NCBI RefSeq assembly: GCF_022174665.1
Contig: NZ_CP076562.1
Span: 2,372,525 to 2,436,524, forward strand
Length of the DNA stretch: 64,000 bases
Origin: Eubacterium sp. MSJ-33
Lineage (GTDB): Bacteria; Bacillota; Clostridia; Lachnospirales; Lachnospiraceae
Direction of reading: 5' to 3'
The notes beneath the pieces were generated by a model. That model saw nothing but the letters and a program-made list of their open reading frames with translations. It did not search any database and was not told the DNA's origin. Shown here piece after piece: positions 8,135-16,696 of the stretch. Made by a program: the position numbers and the translations under genes. Within the stretch, counting starts at the first letter, position 1; the number at the start of each line of letters is the position of its first letter.

Positions 8135-9588
8135 AGCTGTTTTCTTAATTTTTCGATTTCTTCCTGTAGTATTTGGTTTGTCTTTTCCGGAGAGCACACA
8201 TAGCCATATTGTGGCAGTGTCTGAATGAAATCCATGATACTGTTGCAAAGTGTATGTTCATATAATGGAATAATCATGGAATTTCCGTCGTTTCGCACCA
8301 GCATTAAAAAAGTAAGAGATGGCGGCGTAAAAGCGATAGATATATTTAGTGAAGTATGTATTTTGGCTGGATCTAATATCAAAAAATGATTATCTTCTTC
8401 GTTTTCATTCGCATCTATGAATTTCTGCAGAATATGGATACGGTCTTCTATATCAAAGTGTGCTGCAAGCGAGTCTGGAAAGTTGATATTTTTCCCTTGT
8501 TCGGAAAACAGTTTTAACCCTTCGGATGTGAAAAGAATCGTATGATGTTCCATTGTAAGCTGTCCGATTCGTTCTAATAATTTGGCACGCAGGATATCTT
8601 TGTATGGAGAATCAAGCATGTATTTATCAATCATTTCCGGAGTGAGATATTTCTCAATCGTTGGCTGGATGTTGAGACATAACGGATAATTTGTCGAAGG
8701 ATCTACCTTGTTTAGTGCGTCCAGAAGCTCTAATGGAGATTGCGCACCTTCGGTCAACGTATTGGATTTTGTTAATATCTGCTTATAATTTTTTAAGTAG
8801 TATGCGTGAATGGCAGGATCAGACAGAAGCATTGCCGTCTCATACGATGGCGATAACAGAAGTACATGCGTGTTCGTAATAATATAAAACGGAAACGCGG
8901 ATGCCTGCTGTTTAAACCGATTGCGGGCAGAGTAATAAAAATACACGGAAAATGAGCCCGGAAAAGCTGCAAAGGATGGAAGCAGATTTGTCAGAATCTG
9001 AATATTATGGATGTTATCATAATTTTCTCCGTCAATCTGTGTTTTCTGATATTCTACAAGCTGTTTTACATGCAGGGACTGAAAAGCCGGATGATATAGC
9101 GGCTTAAAGAAAATCGAGGCATATGGATGACTGAAATCTGCGAAGGTATATAAAAATGGCTGCGCTTCGGTTGTTACATTGTGAAGTGCAATCGTATAGA
9201 TGGCGTTTGCAATCTGATAGGTTCCCTCGATTAGTGTGCAGTTTGGATAGCTGTCGATGGTTGTGAGTGCGGAATCCGGTATTGTCTGGTTTTCCAGATA
9301 AAGGGAAGAGGCAGACATTTCAAGAATGCGCTTGATTTCCATGTGTGTCTGAAAACGTTCCGGTCCTATCTGGTCAGCTAAAAAGGCCTGATCCAATTCA
9401 TCTTTGTCAATTGGAGAAAGTGCAAAATAAGGAAGTAATCGATTGTAAATGTCTTTGGTGGTTTTTCTCTGACCGGAAAGGATTTTCTGAAGGGTTGTGC
9501 GATTGATGTCGCTCTGTTTAGAAATAGAATATATTGTGTATCCGTTTTCTTCAATGTATTTTTTCAATAGTTCCTGTATCGTATTCAT
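8131..9588 (-). CDS. Large regulator with N-terminal XRE-like HTH and unknown C-terminal region
   Basis: A 485-aa protein. Residues 1-60 carry a Cro/CI-type HTH (IYSISKQSDINRTTLQKILSGQR). The remaining 420 residues are soluble, mixed alpha/beta, with no domain I recognise. No kinase, TPR or enzyme motif is visible. It is AT-richer than its neighbours. It starts at 9588 after GGGGGAATT. Proteins of this layout (HTH plus a long unannotated sensor-like part) are common in Lachnospiraceae, and a regulatory role is inferred only from the HTH. The gene opposes the small HTH gene tail to tail. Confidence 0.7.
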   Translation of the reverse strand: MNTIQELLKKYIEENGYTIYSISKQSDINRTTLQKILSGQRKTTKDIYNRLLPYFALSPIDKDELDQAFLADQIGPERFQTHMEIKRILEMSASSLYLENQTIPDSALTTIDSYPNCTLIEGTYQIANAIYTIALHNVTTEAQPFLYTFADFSHPYASIFFKPLYHPAFQSLHVKQLVEYQKTQIDGENYDNIHNIQILTNLLPSFAAFPGSFSVYFYYSARNRFKQQASAFPFYIITNTHVLLLSPSYETAMLLSDPAIHAYYLKNYKQILTKSNTLTEGAQSPLELLDALNKVDPSTNYPLCLNIQPTIEKYLTPEMIDKYMLDSPYKDILRAKLLERIGQLTMEHHTILFTSEGLKLFSEQGKNINFPDSLAAHFDIEDRIHILQKFIDANENEEDNHFLILDPAKIHTSLNISIAFTPPSLTFLMLVRNDGNSMIIPLYEHTLCNSIMDFIQTLPQYGYVCSPEKTNQILQEEIEKLRKQL

Positions 9589-9690
9589 ACATAATTCCCC
9601 CTGATTTTTATACTTACATTATTTTATAATAAGATGTTGAAAAATACCATTACCAAAAATGACAAAAGCTGTCACATTTTCTGTCACATA

Positions 9691-9868
9691 TTGAATAAAC
9701 AATTTATTTTTATATAATAAAAACATGTTCGCAAGGTAGACGGAGAAAAGGGGAGAATGTAATATTGTGGTTGTGACAACAATTATATAAACTCCTTGCA
9801 CATATGGAAGGAACCTGACATGCAATATCATTTTGTGAAGATGATATTGCATGACGGGTTCTTTTTTT
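9691..9868 (+). ncRNA. Candidate structured RNA or orphan riboswitch leader with terminator
   Basis: A promoter-like TTGAAT (9691) and TATAAT (9713), 16 bases apart, precede a sequence with no good ORF. GCAAGG at 9731 can pair with CCTTGC at 9794, closing a multi-helix region that includes GTTGTGACAAC. A strong terminator follows at 9811-9868. This is the architecture of a riboswitch, attenuator or small RNA. It is not one I recognise. The composite transposon inserted only 28 bases past the terminator, so a downstream gene may have been displaced. Confidence 0.45.
9811..9868 (+). terminator. Strong Rho-independent terminator
   Basis: CATGCAATATCAT (9819-9831) pairs perfectly with ATGATATTGCATG (9841-9853). 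GAACC at 9811 and GGTTC at 9857 extend the stem, and seven T residues follow. Confidence 0.88.
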
Positions 9869-9895
9869 GTCGATTTTTTTGATTAAAATAATATT

Positions 9896-9909
9896 CGTCA
9901 TATATCTTT
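9896..9909. repeat. Left copy of the 14-bp target-site duplication
   Basis: CGTCATATATCTTT directly abuts the left end of IS copy 1. The same 14 bases directly abut the right end of IS copy 2 at 23543. Neither IS has such a repeat at its own inner end, so the duplication belongs to the whole composite unit. Confidence 0.85.
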
Positions 9910-10011
9910 CGTCAATTGTAATCTGAGATTCCATACCCGCCATCTCAGACTTCTTTAAAAGTTAATAGTAATAAGTGTAAAGGAAGGGTATGGATTTTCC
10001 TTTACAAATTC

Positions 10012-10043
10012 AAGAGACTGACTGGATTGTTGGTCTCTTTTTT
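10012..10043 (+). terminator. Terminator-like hairpin in the IS left end (copy 1)
   Basis: AAGAGAC (10012) pairs with GTCTCTT (10033), followed by TTTTTG, upstream of the transposase start. The same hairpin is at 21888-21919 in copy 2. It probably shields the transposase from outside transcription. Confidence 0.6.
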
Positions 10044-10081
10044 GTTATGCTTTGATTTCTGGCGGCTGGAAAGGAGCTACC

Positions 10082-11377
10082 ATGTCAAAGTTTTTAACAT
10101 ATGAAGATCGATTAGTTATTGCACAACTCCTTCAGGAGAATGTCTCTTTTGGAGTTATAGGAAAGAAGTTAGGCAAGGATCGTACCACGATTGCAAAGGA
10201 AATAAAAAAGCATTCCTATGATAAGAAAAGTGGTCGCCCAGGATATCCTTACAATCCATGTAAACATCGCAGTACATGCAAAGCTAAAAAGCTGTGCGGA
10301 AACAGTTGTACGCATCAATCAGCGTATAAATGCAGTCTGTGTTCCGAGTGTACATTACATTGTCCGGATTTTGCAGAGGATATCTGCTCCGTTAAAACCA
10401 AACCTCCATATGTATGTAATGGTTGTAGCCAGCTTCCCCAATGTACCTTGTTAAAACGCATTTATGGCCCGGCAGATGCTCATGAAATGGCACATCAGTC
10501 TATTTCGGAATCCAGGACAGGTATTTTATCCAATGAGGATGATATAGCAAGAATCAACGGAATCATCAGCCCCTTGGTTAAAAATGGACAGTCTCTTCAT
10601 CAGATTTATATAGAGCATGTTGATGAAATCATGTGCAGTGAAAAAACATTGTATAACTATGTTGATGCCCAGCTTTTTGATATCCGTAACATTGATCTGC
10701 CTCGTAAAGTAAAGTATCGCCCGCGATACAAACAGCCTGAATTCAAGGTAGACAGAGGATGTCGTATTGGTAGAAGCTATACTGATTTCCAGAAGTTTCT
10801 TGAAGCAAAGCCGGAGTCTGCTGTTGTACAGATGGATAGTGTTATCGGACGTGTGGGAGGCAAATGCCTGCTTACTATACATTTCGTTGAAACAAGTTTA
10901 ATGCTTGCATTTCTGCGAGATTCAAATACTTCAGCATCTGTCATACAGATTATAAATCTGTTGGATAAAGTCCTTGGAAATGAAGATTTTTCACGGTTGT
11001 TTCCGGTTATTCTTACGGATAATGGAAGTGAGTTTTCAAATCCAAAAGCAATTGAAAAACGAGATACGATTCCATGCAGCAGAACGAATGTATTTTACTG
11101 CGATCCAAGTGCACCTTACCAAAAGGGAGCCTGTGAAGTGAATCATGAGCTGATACGTCGTATCCTGCCAAAGGGAAGCAGCTTTGATGATTTGACACAG
11201 AAGGATATTTTTCTGATGATGGATCATATCAATTCTTATAAAAGAAAAAAGCTGAACAACCGTAGCCCATACGAAACGTTCAGCTTTTATTACGGAGAAG
11301 ATATACTTAAGAAACTTGGATGTAAACCGGTTGCCGCCGAAAACATCATCTTAAAGCCTAAACTTCTCAAAAAGTAA
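10082..11377 (+). CDS. IS30-family transposase (copy 1)
   Basis: A 431-aa DDE transposase. It starts with an IS30-type HTH (LTYEDRLVIAQLLQENVSFG, then IGKKLGKDRTTIAKEIKKH). A Cys-rich zinc-binding segment (about 60-130) with many CxxC-like pairs follows, then an rve catalytic core with Asp in VQMDSVIG, Asp in ILTDNGSEF and Glu in GACEVNHELIRR. The start at 10082 follows AAGGAG. It is identical in sequence to the copy at 21958-23253, so both are likely intact. An 11-bp inverted repeat (AAAAGCTGAAC, 11247; GTTCAGCTTTT, 11278) lies inside the coding region near the 3' end. Confidence 0.95.
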   Translation: MSKFLTYEDRLVIAQLLQENVSFGVIGKKLGKDRTTIAKEIKKHSYDKKSGRPGYPYNPCKHRSTCKAKKLCGNSCTHQSAYKCSLCSECTLHCPDFAEDICSVKTKPPYVCNGCSQLPQCTLLKRIYGPADAHEMAHQSISESRTGILSNEDDIARINGIISPLVKNGQSLHQIYIEHVDEIMCSEKTLYNYVDAQLFDIRNIDLPRKVKYRPRYKQPEFKVDRGCRIGRSYTDFQKFLEAKPESAVVQMDSVIGRVGGKCLLTIHFVETSLMLAFLRDSNTSASVIQIINLLDKVLGNEDFSRLFPVILTDNGSEFSNPKAIEKRDTIPCSRTNVFYCDPSAPYQKGACEVNHELIRRILPKGSSFDDLTQKDIFLMMDHINSYKRKKLNNRSPYETFSFYYGEDILKKLGCKPVAAENIILKPKLLKK

Positions 11378-11525
11378 CAGATAAATTTGCAAAGTGCCGC
11401 CAGAACAAAGACAGCAGAATGACTTCAAAACAGGGATGGATTCTCCGAATACAAAAATTTCGAGCGGGAATTGATCTCTTATTGTCGTGTGCAAATTTAT
11501 TGCTGAACATATTATAACATGTCAA

Positions 11526-11686
11526 TGTACAAATGAAAATCCGGGAAATTCGCTTACAAAACGGGATTTTCGTTTACAAAGTGGGAATCTCGTTTACAAA
11601 ATGAGATTTTCATTTACAAAGAGGGACTCTTGCGTTACAAACGGGACTCTCGTTCTACATTTCACCCTCTCGTTCTACATTTCACC
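11526..11686. repeat. Iterated ~20-bp subterminal motifs at the IS right end
   Basis: Motifs of the form TTTACAAAGTGGGAATCTCG recur about every 20 bases: CTTACAAAACGGGATTTTCG, TTTACAAAGTGGGAATCTCG, TTTACAAAATGAGATTTTCA, TTTACAAAGAGGGACTCTTG, GTTACAAACGGGACTCTCG. Degenerate TTCTACATTTCACCCTCTCG repeats follow to the end. They look like multiple transposase-binding sites. Copy 2 has the same set at 23402-23542, minus one 20-base unit. Confidence 0.75.
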
Positions 11687-11735
11687 ATATTGCGCCGGTT
11701 TGAAAACTAAAAGTATCAAAATACAGACTTAATAA

Positions 11736-11764
11736 TTGCAATTTCATTCTCAAAGTACTATAAT
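11736..11764 (+). promoter_or_regulatory. Sigma-A-type promoter of the transposon cargo operon
   Basis: TTGCAA at 11736-11741 and TATAAT at 11759-11764 are 17 bases apart. They lie just inside the end of IS copy 1 and 30 bases before the HTH gene. The promoter is in cargo DNA, so expression does not depend on the IS. Confidence 0.75.
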
Positions 11765-11793
11765 ACAAACTATATTTGGGTGGAGGTGCGGAA

Positions 11794-12006
11794 ATGAAAG
11801 TACGGTACAACAAACTTTGGAAACTACTGATTGACAAGGGAATGAAAAAGAGTCAATTACGAGAAGCGGTTGGGGCAAGCAAAAGTACATTTGCGAAACT
11901 CGGAAAAAATGAAAATGTTACCCTTCCCGTGCTGTTGAATATATGCGAATATTTAGAGTGTGATTTTGGCGACATAATGGAAGCCGTACCCGAAAATGAG
12001 GTGTAG
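11794..12006 (+). CDS. YozG-like XRE-family regulator
   Basis: A 70-aa protein that is essentially one HTH_26/XRE domain: NKLWKLLIDKGMKKSQLREAVGAS, STFAKLG, and LLNICEYLECDFGDIME. The start at 11794 follows GGAGGTGC. A TTGCAA/TATAAT promoter sits immediately upstream. Its stop is 5 bases before the response regulator at 12012, so it heads the operon. It may repress the whole cassette or be a passenger regulator. The family usually sits next to membrane-protein genes. Confidence 0.82.
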   Translation: MKVRYNKLWKLLIDKGMKKSQLREAVGASKSTFAKLGKNENVTLPVLLNICEYLECDFGDIMEAVPENEV

Positions 12007-12011
12007 GATCA

Positions 12012-12713
12012 ATGAACAAGAAGATTTTAATTGTGGATGACGAAAAAGAAATCGTTGATCTGCTTGAAGTGTATTTGAGTAACGATGGTTATTCAGTATA
12101 TAAATGTTATAATGGGTTAGAGGCGATGAAATGTATCAAACAGTCGCAGATTGATTTAGCGATACTTGATATTATGCTGCCGGATATTGATGGTTTTCGA
12201 CTTTGCCAAAAAATTCGGGAAAAGTTTTACTTCCCTATTATTATGCTTACCGCCAAAATTGCGGATAGCGACAAGATTATGGGGCTTACGATTGGTGCGG
12301 ATGATTATATAACGAAACCGTTTAATCCTTTAGAGGTTGTGGCAAGAGTAAAGACGCAATTAAGGCGTTATCAGAGCTATAACAGTCCTAATTTGAGCCA
12401 ATCCGAAGAAAAAGACGAGTATGACATCAGAGGTCTGCTGATAAACAGAGTCAGCCACAAGTGCTACTTGTATGGCAAAGAAATAGCCTTGACTCCGTTG
12501 GAGTTTTCTGTTCTGTGGTATCTGTGCGAACATCAGGGTAAAGTTGTCGCCTCAGAGGAATTATTTGAAGCCGTGTGGAAAGAAAAGTATCTTCGCAACA
12601 GTAACAATACGGTAATGGCGCACATTGGGCGGCTTCGGGAAAAATTGAATGAACCTTCAAAAAATCCGAAGTTCATTAAAACTGTTTGGGGGGTAGGGTA
12701 TGAAATTGAATAA
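12012..12713 (+). CDS. VanR-like OmpR-family response regulator
   Basis: A 233-aa response regulator. The receiver domain has the acidic DDE at residues 9-11, the phospho-Asp in LAILDIMLPDIDG, and ITKPF with the conserved Lys. The winged helix has LTPLEFSVLWYLCEHQGKVVASEELFEAVW and ends in TVWGVGYEIE. The pattern is closest to VanR-type regulators of cell-wall-active antibiotic responses. It overlaps the kinase gene by 14 bases, a translational-coupling arrangement. Predicted target: the exporter operon starting at 13923. Confidence 0.9.
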   Translation: MNKKILIVDDEKEIVDLLEVYLSNDGYSVYKCYNGLEAMKCIKQSQIDLAILDIMLPDIDGFRLCQKIREKFYFPIIMLTAKIADSDKIMGLTIGADDYITKPFNPLEVVARVKTQLRRYQSYNSPNLSQSEEKDEYDIRGLLINRVSHKCYLYGKEIALTPLEFSVLWYLCEHQGKVVASEELFEAVWKEKYLRNSNNTVMAHIGRLREKLNEPSKNPKFIKTVWGVGYEIE

Positions 12714-13785
12714 AAAAGAAAAAAACTATCTGCTCTCTACCTTGTTCAAAGGGTATGTAATTCAATGTGCGATTTGCTCTGTGCTTATTTTAGGCGGTAC
12801 TTTTCTTTTAGGAATTATGGCAGAAGAAATTCTCCGCAAGTATGTTTTGTATTATTACTTGTATTACAGAACAGAATATCTTTATATAGTGGCTGTAATC
12901 GTGTGGGGTGGCTGTATTATATACTTGACATACCTACTTTTGAAAAAAGTAGTCGCCTACGTGTACGAGGTACAGGCTGCGACAGGAAAAATGTTCGATC
13001 AGAATGTCAGTTACATTGAAATGTCCCCGGAGTTGAGTGAAATCGCCGCTAACATCAATCAGTTAAAACAAGAGGCTGAAAGTAATGCAAGGCTTGCAAA
13101 AGAAAATGAGCAGCGAAAAAATGACCTGATTATGTATCTTGCACACGATTTGAAAACACCGCTTTCTTCTGTAATCGGGTATCTTACTTTACTGCGTGAT
13201 GAGTCGCAAATCTCAAAGGAACTTCGAGAAAAGTACCTTTCAATCACTCTTGGTAAGGCAGAACGGTTAGAGGATCTGATTAACGAGTTTTTCGAGATAA
13301 CACGATTCAATATATACGATATTACATTACAATACACGAAAATCAATTTAACTCGCCTGCTGGAGCAACTTGTATATGAATTTAAGCCTATGCTCAACAC
13401 AAAGAATTTGCAATGTAATCTTTGTGTTGATGATGATATAATGCTTCGATGTGACGCAGACAAAATTCAGCGTGTTTTTGATAACCTTTTGAGAAATGCG
13501 GTTATCTACAGTTTTGAAAATACGGATATCACGATCAGCGCACAATGTCAGGAAGATACGGTCAGCATTATTTTTTGTAACCACGGCGATACTCTGCCGG
13601 AAGAAAAGTTAAACAGGATTTTCGAGCAGTTTTATCGGCTTGACGCAGCGAGAAGTACAAGCAGTGGAGGAGCTGGATTAGGTTTGGCGATTGTAAAGCA
13701 GATTGTTGAACTACACAATGGTACAATCGTTGCAGAGAGCCAAGAGGATCAAAACAAGTTTTCAATTACTTTGCCGTTGGCGTAG
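12700..13785 (+). CDS. VanS-like sensor histidine kinase
   Basis: A 361-aa kinase with two TM helices (about 18-40 and 65-87) and only a very short external loop. It may therefore sense a ligand in or at the membrane, or through the adjacent exporter. The HAMP-like linker leads to HisKA with YLAHDLKTPLSSVIGYLTLL, then HATPase with DNLLRNAVIYS and GGAGLGLAIVKQIVELHNG. The start is inside the response-regulator gene. The short-loop architecture resembles VanS and intramembrane-sensing kinases paired with peptide-antibiotic transporters. Confidence 0.88.
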   Translation: MKLNKKEKNYLLSTLFKGYVIQCAICSVLILGGTFLLGIMAEEILRKYVLYYYLYYRTEYLYIVAVIVWGGCIIYLTYLLLKKVVAYVYEVQAATGKMFDQNVSYIEMSPELSEIAANINQLKQEAESNARLAKENEQRKNDLIMYLAHDLKTPLSSVIGYLTLLRDESQISKELREKYLSITLGKAERLEDLINEFFEITRFNIYDITLQYTKINLTRLLEQLVYEFKPMLNTKNLQCNLCVDDDIMLRCDADKIQRVFDNLLRNAVIYSFENTDITISAQCQEDTVSIIFCNHGDTLPEEKLNRIFEQFYRLDAARSTSSGGAGLGLAIVKQIVELHNGTIVAESQEDQNKFSITLPLA

Positions 13786-13922
13786 GAAAATTGTAAGAAT
13801 TTGCATAGAAAAAAAGAGGAATATCTTACGAGCAATCAAGAAAATACGGGCTTCTGTTTTGGTACAATAAAAGTATCAAGATAGAGGCTCGTATTTTTTG
13901 TGATACAGCATAAGGAGGAATG

Positions 13923-14777
13923 ATGAAGTTGCTAAGAAAACAAATGCTGCTATGTTCTATTTTGTTTCTTGTATTTACGCTATCTGCCTGCTCTGCAATT
14001 GGGCAGACAGACGAAAACAATCTTACAGATAGCGCAACATCCGCAGAAAAAACGGTATCAGTTGTACGAGGGACAATAACTCCAACCGTTTCAACGCAAA
14101 CGACTATTGTTCCGGCAGTACCGTTTATTATTTCCTCACCCGAAAATGGCATATTTAATACAGCGGTAGAATTAGAAGAAAAAATCACTGCCGGGCAAAT
14201 TATTGGAACTGTGAACGGCAAAGAATTGAAATCTCCGGTGGATGGTACAGTTACCTCTATTGCCCCATCCAATGAAAGCGTACCGAGTAATTATCCCGTA
14301 GCGATAGTGCAGTATACAGGATTTGCCCTTAATGTAGAGGCAGATAATTTTTTGAGTACCTTACCGGAGTATGCAGAGTTGAAAGCAAAATTTCAAGTAT
14401 ATGATGGTGTAGGACCAACCGATATGATTGCCGTGGTGTCGCCTGCCGCAGATGAAAATGCGTTTACGGGAATCGTGCCGCAAGAGGGCATTCTGCAATG
14501 CTTGATCAGTCAAACAGTCGATGTGAAATCGGGGCAAAGTGCAACGGTAGTCATAACGGCGACAACGAGAAATGATGTCCTTATATTGCCTCTGTCGGTA
14601 ATAGCGGGTAGACAAGGTACGGGATTGGTTACTGTAATTACTCCGAATGGAGAAAGAGTGGAAACAAAAGTGACATTGGGTGTGACAGACGGAGCCAATA
14701 TAGAAATACTGTCAGGCTTAGAGGAGGGCGATGTGGTTTCTGCTACTCCGCCAAACCTTGATCCGAGGGGGATTTGA
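13923..14777 (+). CDS. Lipoprotein periplasmic-adaptor-like subunit of an ABC exporter (MacA/HlyD family)
   Basis: A 284-aa protein with a signal peptide and lipobox (FTLSACSA), so it is predicted to be anchored outside the membrane. The mature part has the biotinyl-lipoyl-like barrel and the beta-barrel of membrane fusion proteins: VELEEKITAGQIIGTVNGKELKSPVDG, and the C-terminal VVITATTRNDVLILPLSVIAG, VTLGVTDGANIEILSGLEEGDVV. No long coiled-coil hairpin is present, as often in Gram-positives. The start at 13923 is preferred over 13920 because GGAGG ends at 13918. A 137-bp gap after the kinase offers room for a regulated promoter. It is followed 4 bases later by the ATPase gene. Confidence 0.85.
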   Translation: MKLLRKQMLLCSILFLVFTLSACSAIGQTDENNLTDSATSAEKTVSVVRGTITPTVSTQTTIVPAVPFIISSPENGIFNTAVELEEKITAGQIIGTVNGKELKSPVDGTVTSIAPSNESVPSNYPVAIVQYTGFALNVEADNFLSTLPEYAELKAKFQVYDGVGPTDMIAVVSPAADENAFTGIVPQEGILQCLISQTVDVKSGQSATVVITATTRNDVLILPLSVIAGRQGTGLVTVITPNGERVETKVTLGVTDGANIEILSGLEEGDVVSATPPNLDPRGI

Positions 14778-14781
14778 TAAA

Positions 14782-15495
14782 ATGAAAGGAATTTCCGAAA
14801 AGACTTTAATCAAAATAAAGGATTTGAAAGCAAGCGTCAAATTGAATAATGGCGATATGCTGACAACAGTAACCAACGCTAATATGGAATTGCAACGAGG
14901 GCGCAGTTATGCCATTGTCGGAAAGTCCGGCTCAGGCAAAACAAGTCTTATATCCATTATTGGCTTGTTAAATCGGGAATATGAGGGCGAGTATCTTTAT
15001 GATGGTATATCTATTTCTGCTTTGAAAGACCGTGATCTGTCTATACTGCGAGCCAATAATATCGGATTTGTATTTCAGAACTACTCTCTGATTAAGCACT
15101 TGCGGGTATGGGAAAATATCGAATTACCCCTACTCTATGCCAAAAAGTCGTTTACCGCCAAACAGCGTCACGAGATAATTACAGGCTTGCTAAAAAGTGT
15201 CGGCTTAGAAAGCAAGGAAAATGATTACCCAATCAATTTGTCCGGCGGTGAACAACAAAGAGTTGCAATCGCAAGGGCGCTTGCAGTATCTCCGGAAGCC
15301 ATTTTATGTGATGAGCCTACGGGAGCGTTGGATAAAAAGACGGGAACGCAGATTATGGAACTGTTGCACAGCATCGTAAAAGAAAATGGAATTATGCTGC
15401 TGTTGGTTACGCACGATCCTGATATTGCAGATACCTGTGATACGATTTTTGAAATGGATGGAGGGAGGATAACTTGTGCTAAAAATGATACTTAA
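14782..15495 (+). CDS. MacB/LolD-type ABC transporter ATPase
   Basis: A 237-aa ATP-binding subunit. Walker A GKSGSGKTS, Q-loop FVFQNYSLIKHL, signature LSGGEQQRVAIARAL, Walker B AILCDEPTGALD and the H-loop in LVTHDPD are all present. It belongs to the FtsE/LolD/MacB group that energises mechanotransmission transporters. The start at 14782 follows GAGGGGG. Its 3' end overlaps the permease gene by 20 bases. Together with 13923 and 15476 it forms a tripartite-like exporter for peptides or hydrophobic drugs. Confidence 0.92.
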   Translation: MKGISEKTLIKIKDLKASVKLNNGDMLTTVTNANMELQRGRSYAIVGKSGSGKTSLISIIGLLNREYEGEYLYDGISISALKDRDLSILRANNIGFVFQNYSLIKHLRVWENIELPLLYAKKSFTAKQRHEIITGLLKSVGLESKENDYPINLSGGEQQRVAIARALAVSPEAILCDEPTGALDKKTGTQIMELLHSIVKENGIMLLLVTHDPDIADTCDTIFEMDGGRITCAKNDT

Positions 15496-16669
15496 AGACC
15501 TTCGTCTGTCTCCACTTAGAAGTATTCTGACAAGTGTTTCAATGCTTGTAGGCATTATCGCAATGATTGGATCGGTATTAGTTGGTACGCTTGGACGGGA
15601 GTATTTGATTTCCGTAAACGCACAGGTATATGGCTGGTCACCTACTTACTCATTCGTGATAACGGAATCCGATTTTCGCGATAGAAATAAAATGGAACAA
15701 TTATTCCAGAGATTTGAAGCCATTGATGATGTAGCCGCTGTTACTTTTTCTATGGGAGAGGATATTCGATTTGCACCAATGAAAGATTTAACGCCAATAC
15801 CGCCGAATGATGTTTACCAAAACCTGATGGCTTTTGATGTAGTTTGCACCACGGAGGCATATAGTCAAGTCTATAATCTTCCAATGACATCCGGTAGATG
15901 GTTAGAGCCTTCGAGTGAGGGCGGATCGCTTGAAGTGGTCATAAACAAAGAAGCTAAAAACTATTTTAATGATTCACCCTATGCTGCAGGAAATGTAAAA
16001 AGCACACTTTCGTTAACCCCATTCAATATTGTCGGAGTAGTAAACGATGGCAGGGATTTTCCGACTATCTATGCGGATTCTGCGGCGATCCTCAATTTCG
16101 CACCAGCAATGTGGCAAGTGCAAAATGCAAATGTGTATTGGCATCCCACAACAGGACTGACAATCGAACAGATACATTCTGCCCTTGGCGACATTTTGAC
16201 TGATACCATTGGCGGTTACTGGGAAAGTGCTGGGCGGAGTGATATTGGAGATACCTATGATTCGGTATTGTCCATACTGCAATTAGGGCTTTTGGTTACT
16301 TCGCTTTTGTTGCTGTTTGTTTCCGTATTAGGGCAGATCAATATCGGACTATCTTCATTGGAACAGCGCACACATGAGTTGCTGATCCGCAGAGCGATAG
16401 GTGCTTCACGAACAAATATTGTGGCATTGGTTTTAGGCTCACAGTTGATTTTATCAATATTCGTTTGCTTTGCAGCTATTTTGATTTCGCTGATTTTGGT
16501 GCATTGTATTGGAGCGTTGCTCCCTGTGGATTCCCCGGTGGGAACACCGAGTTATCCAATCAGCGTTGCTGTTGTTGCAGTTGCTGTGTCTGTGCTTACA
16601 GCATTATTGGGCGGATTATTACCAGCATTGAAAGCAGCAAAATTAGAGCCTGCATTGGCTCTTAGATAA
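15476..16669 (+). CDS. MacB-like ABC permease (FtsX family)
   Basis: A 397-aa permease. It has one N-terminal TM, a large extracytoplasmic MacB_PCD-like domain (about 45-260), then three C-terminal TMs of the FtsX domain (LLVTSLLLLFVSVLGQINIG, VALVLGSQLILSIFVCF, ISVAVVAVAVSVLTALLGG). The end, GLLPALKAAKLEPALALR, is the family signature. It starts with GTG at 15476, 7 bases after GGAGGGAGG. The nearby ATG (15485) is not better placed. It works with the preceding ATPase and adaptor. Confidence 0.9.
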   Translation: MLKMILKDLRLSPLRSILTSVSMLVGIIAMIGSVLVGTLGREYLISVNAQVYGWSPTYSFVITESDFRDRNKMEQLFQRFEAIDDVAAVTFSMGEDIRFAPMKDLTPIPPNDVYQNLMAFDVVCTTEAYSQVYNLPMTSGRWLEPSSEGGSLEVVINKEAKNYFNDSPYAAGNVKSTLSLTPFNIVGVVNDGRDFPTIYADSAAILNFAPAMWQVQNANVYWHPTTGLTIEQIHSALGDILTDTIGGYWESAGRSDIGDTYDSVLSILQLGLLVTSLLLLFVSVLGQINIGLSSLEQRTHELLIRRAIGASRTNIVALVLGSQLILSIFVCFAAILISLILVHCIGALLPVDSPVGTPSYPISVAVVAVAVSVLTALLGGLLPALKAAKLEPALALR

Positions 16670-16696
16670 TAAAACTCAATTCAAGGAGGAAACAAA

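Larger units (their letters stand above)
9910..11686 (+). mobile_element. IS30-family insertion sequence, copy 1
   Basis: The left end (CGTCAATTGTAATCTGAGA) and the reversed right end (GGTGAAATGTAGAACGAGA) match imperfectly over about 23 bases as terminal inverted repeats. The right end is duplicated here: CTCTCGTTCTACATTTCACC occurs twice in tandem, so the IS ends at 11666 or 11686. A dyad-rich leader and a terminator-like hairpin precede the transposase, which would limit read-through from outside. The transposase occupies 10082-11377. Confidence 0.88.
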
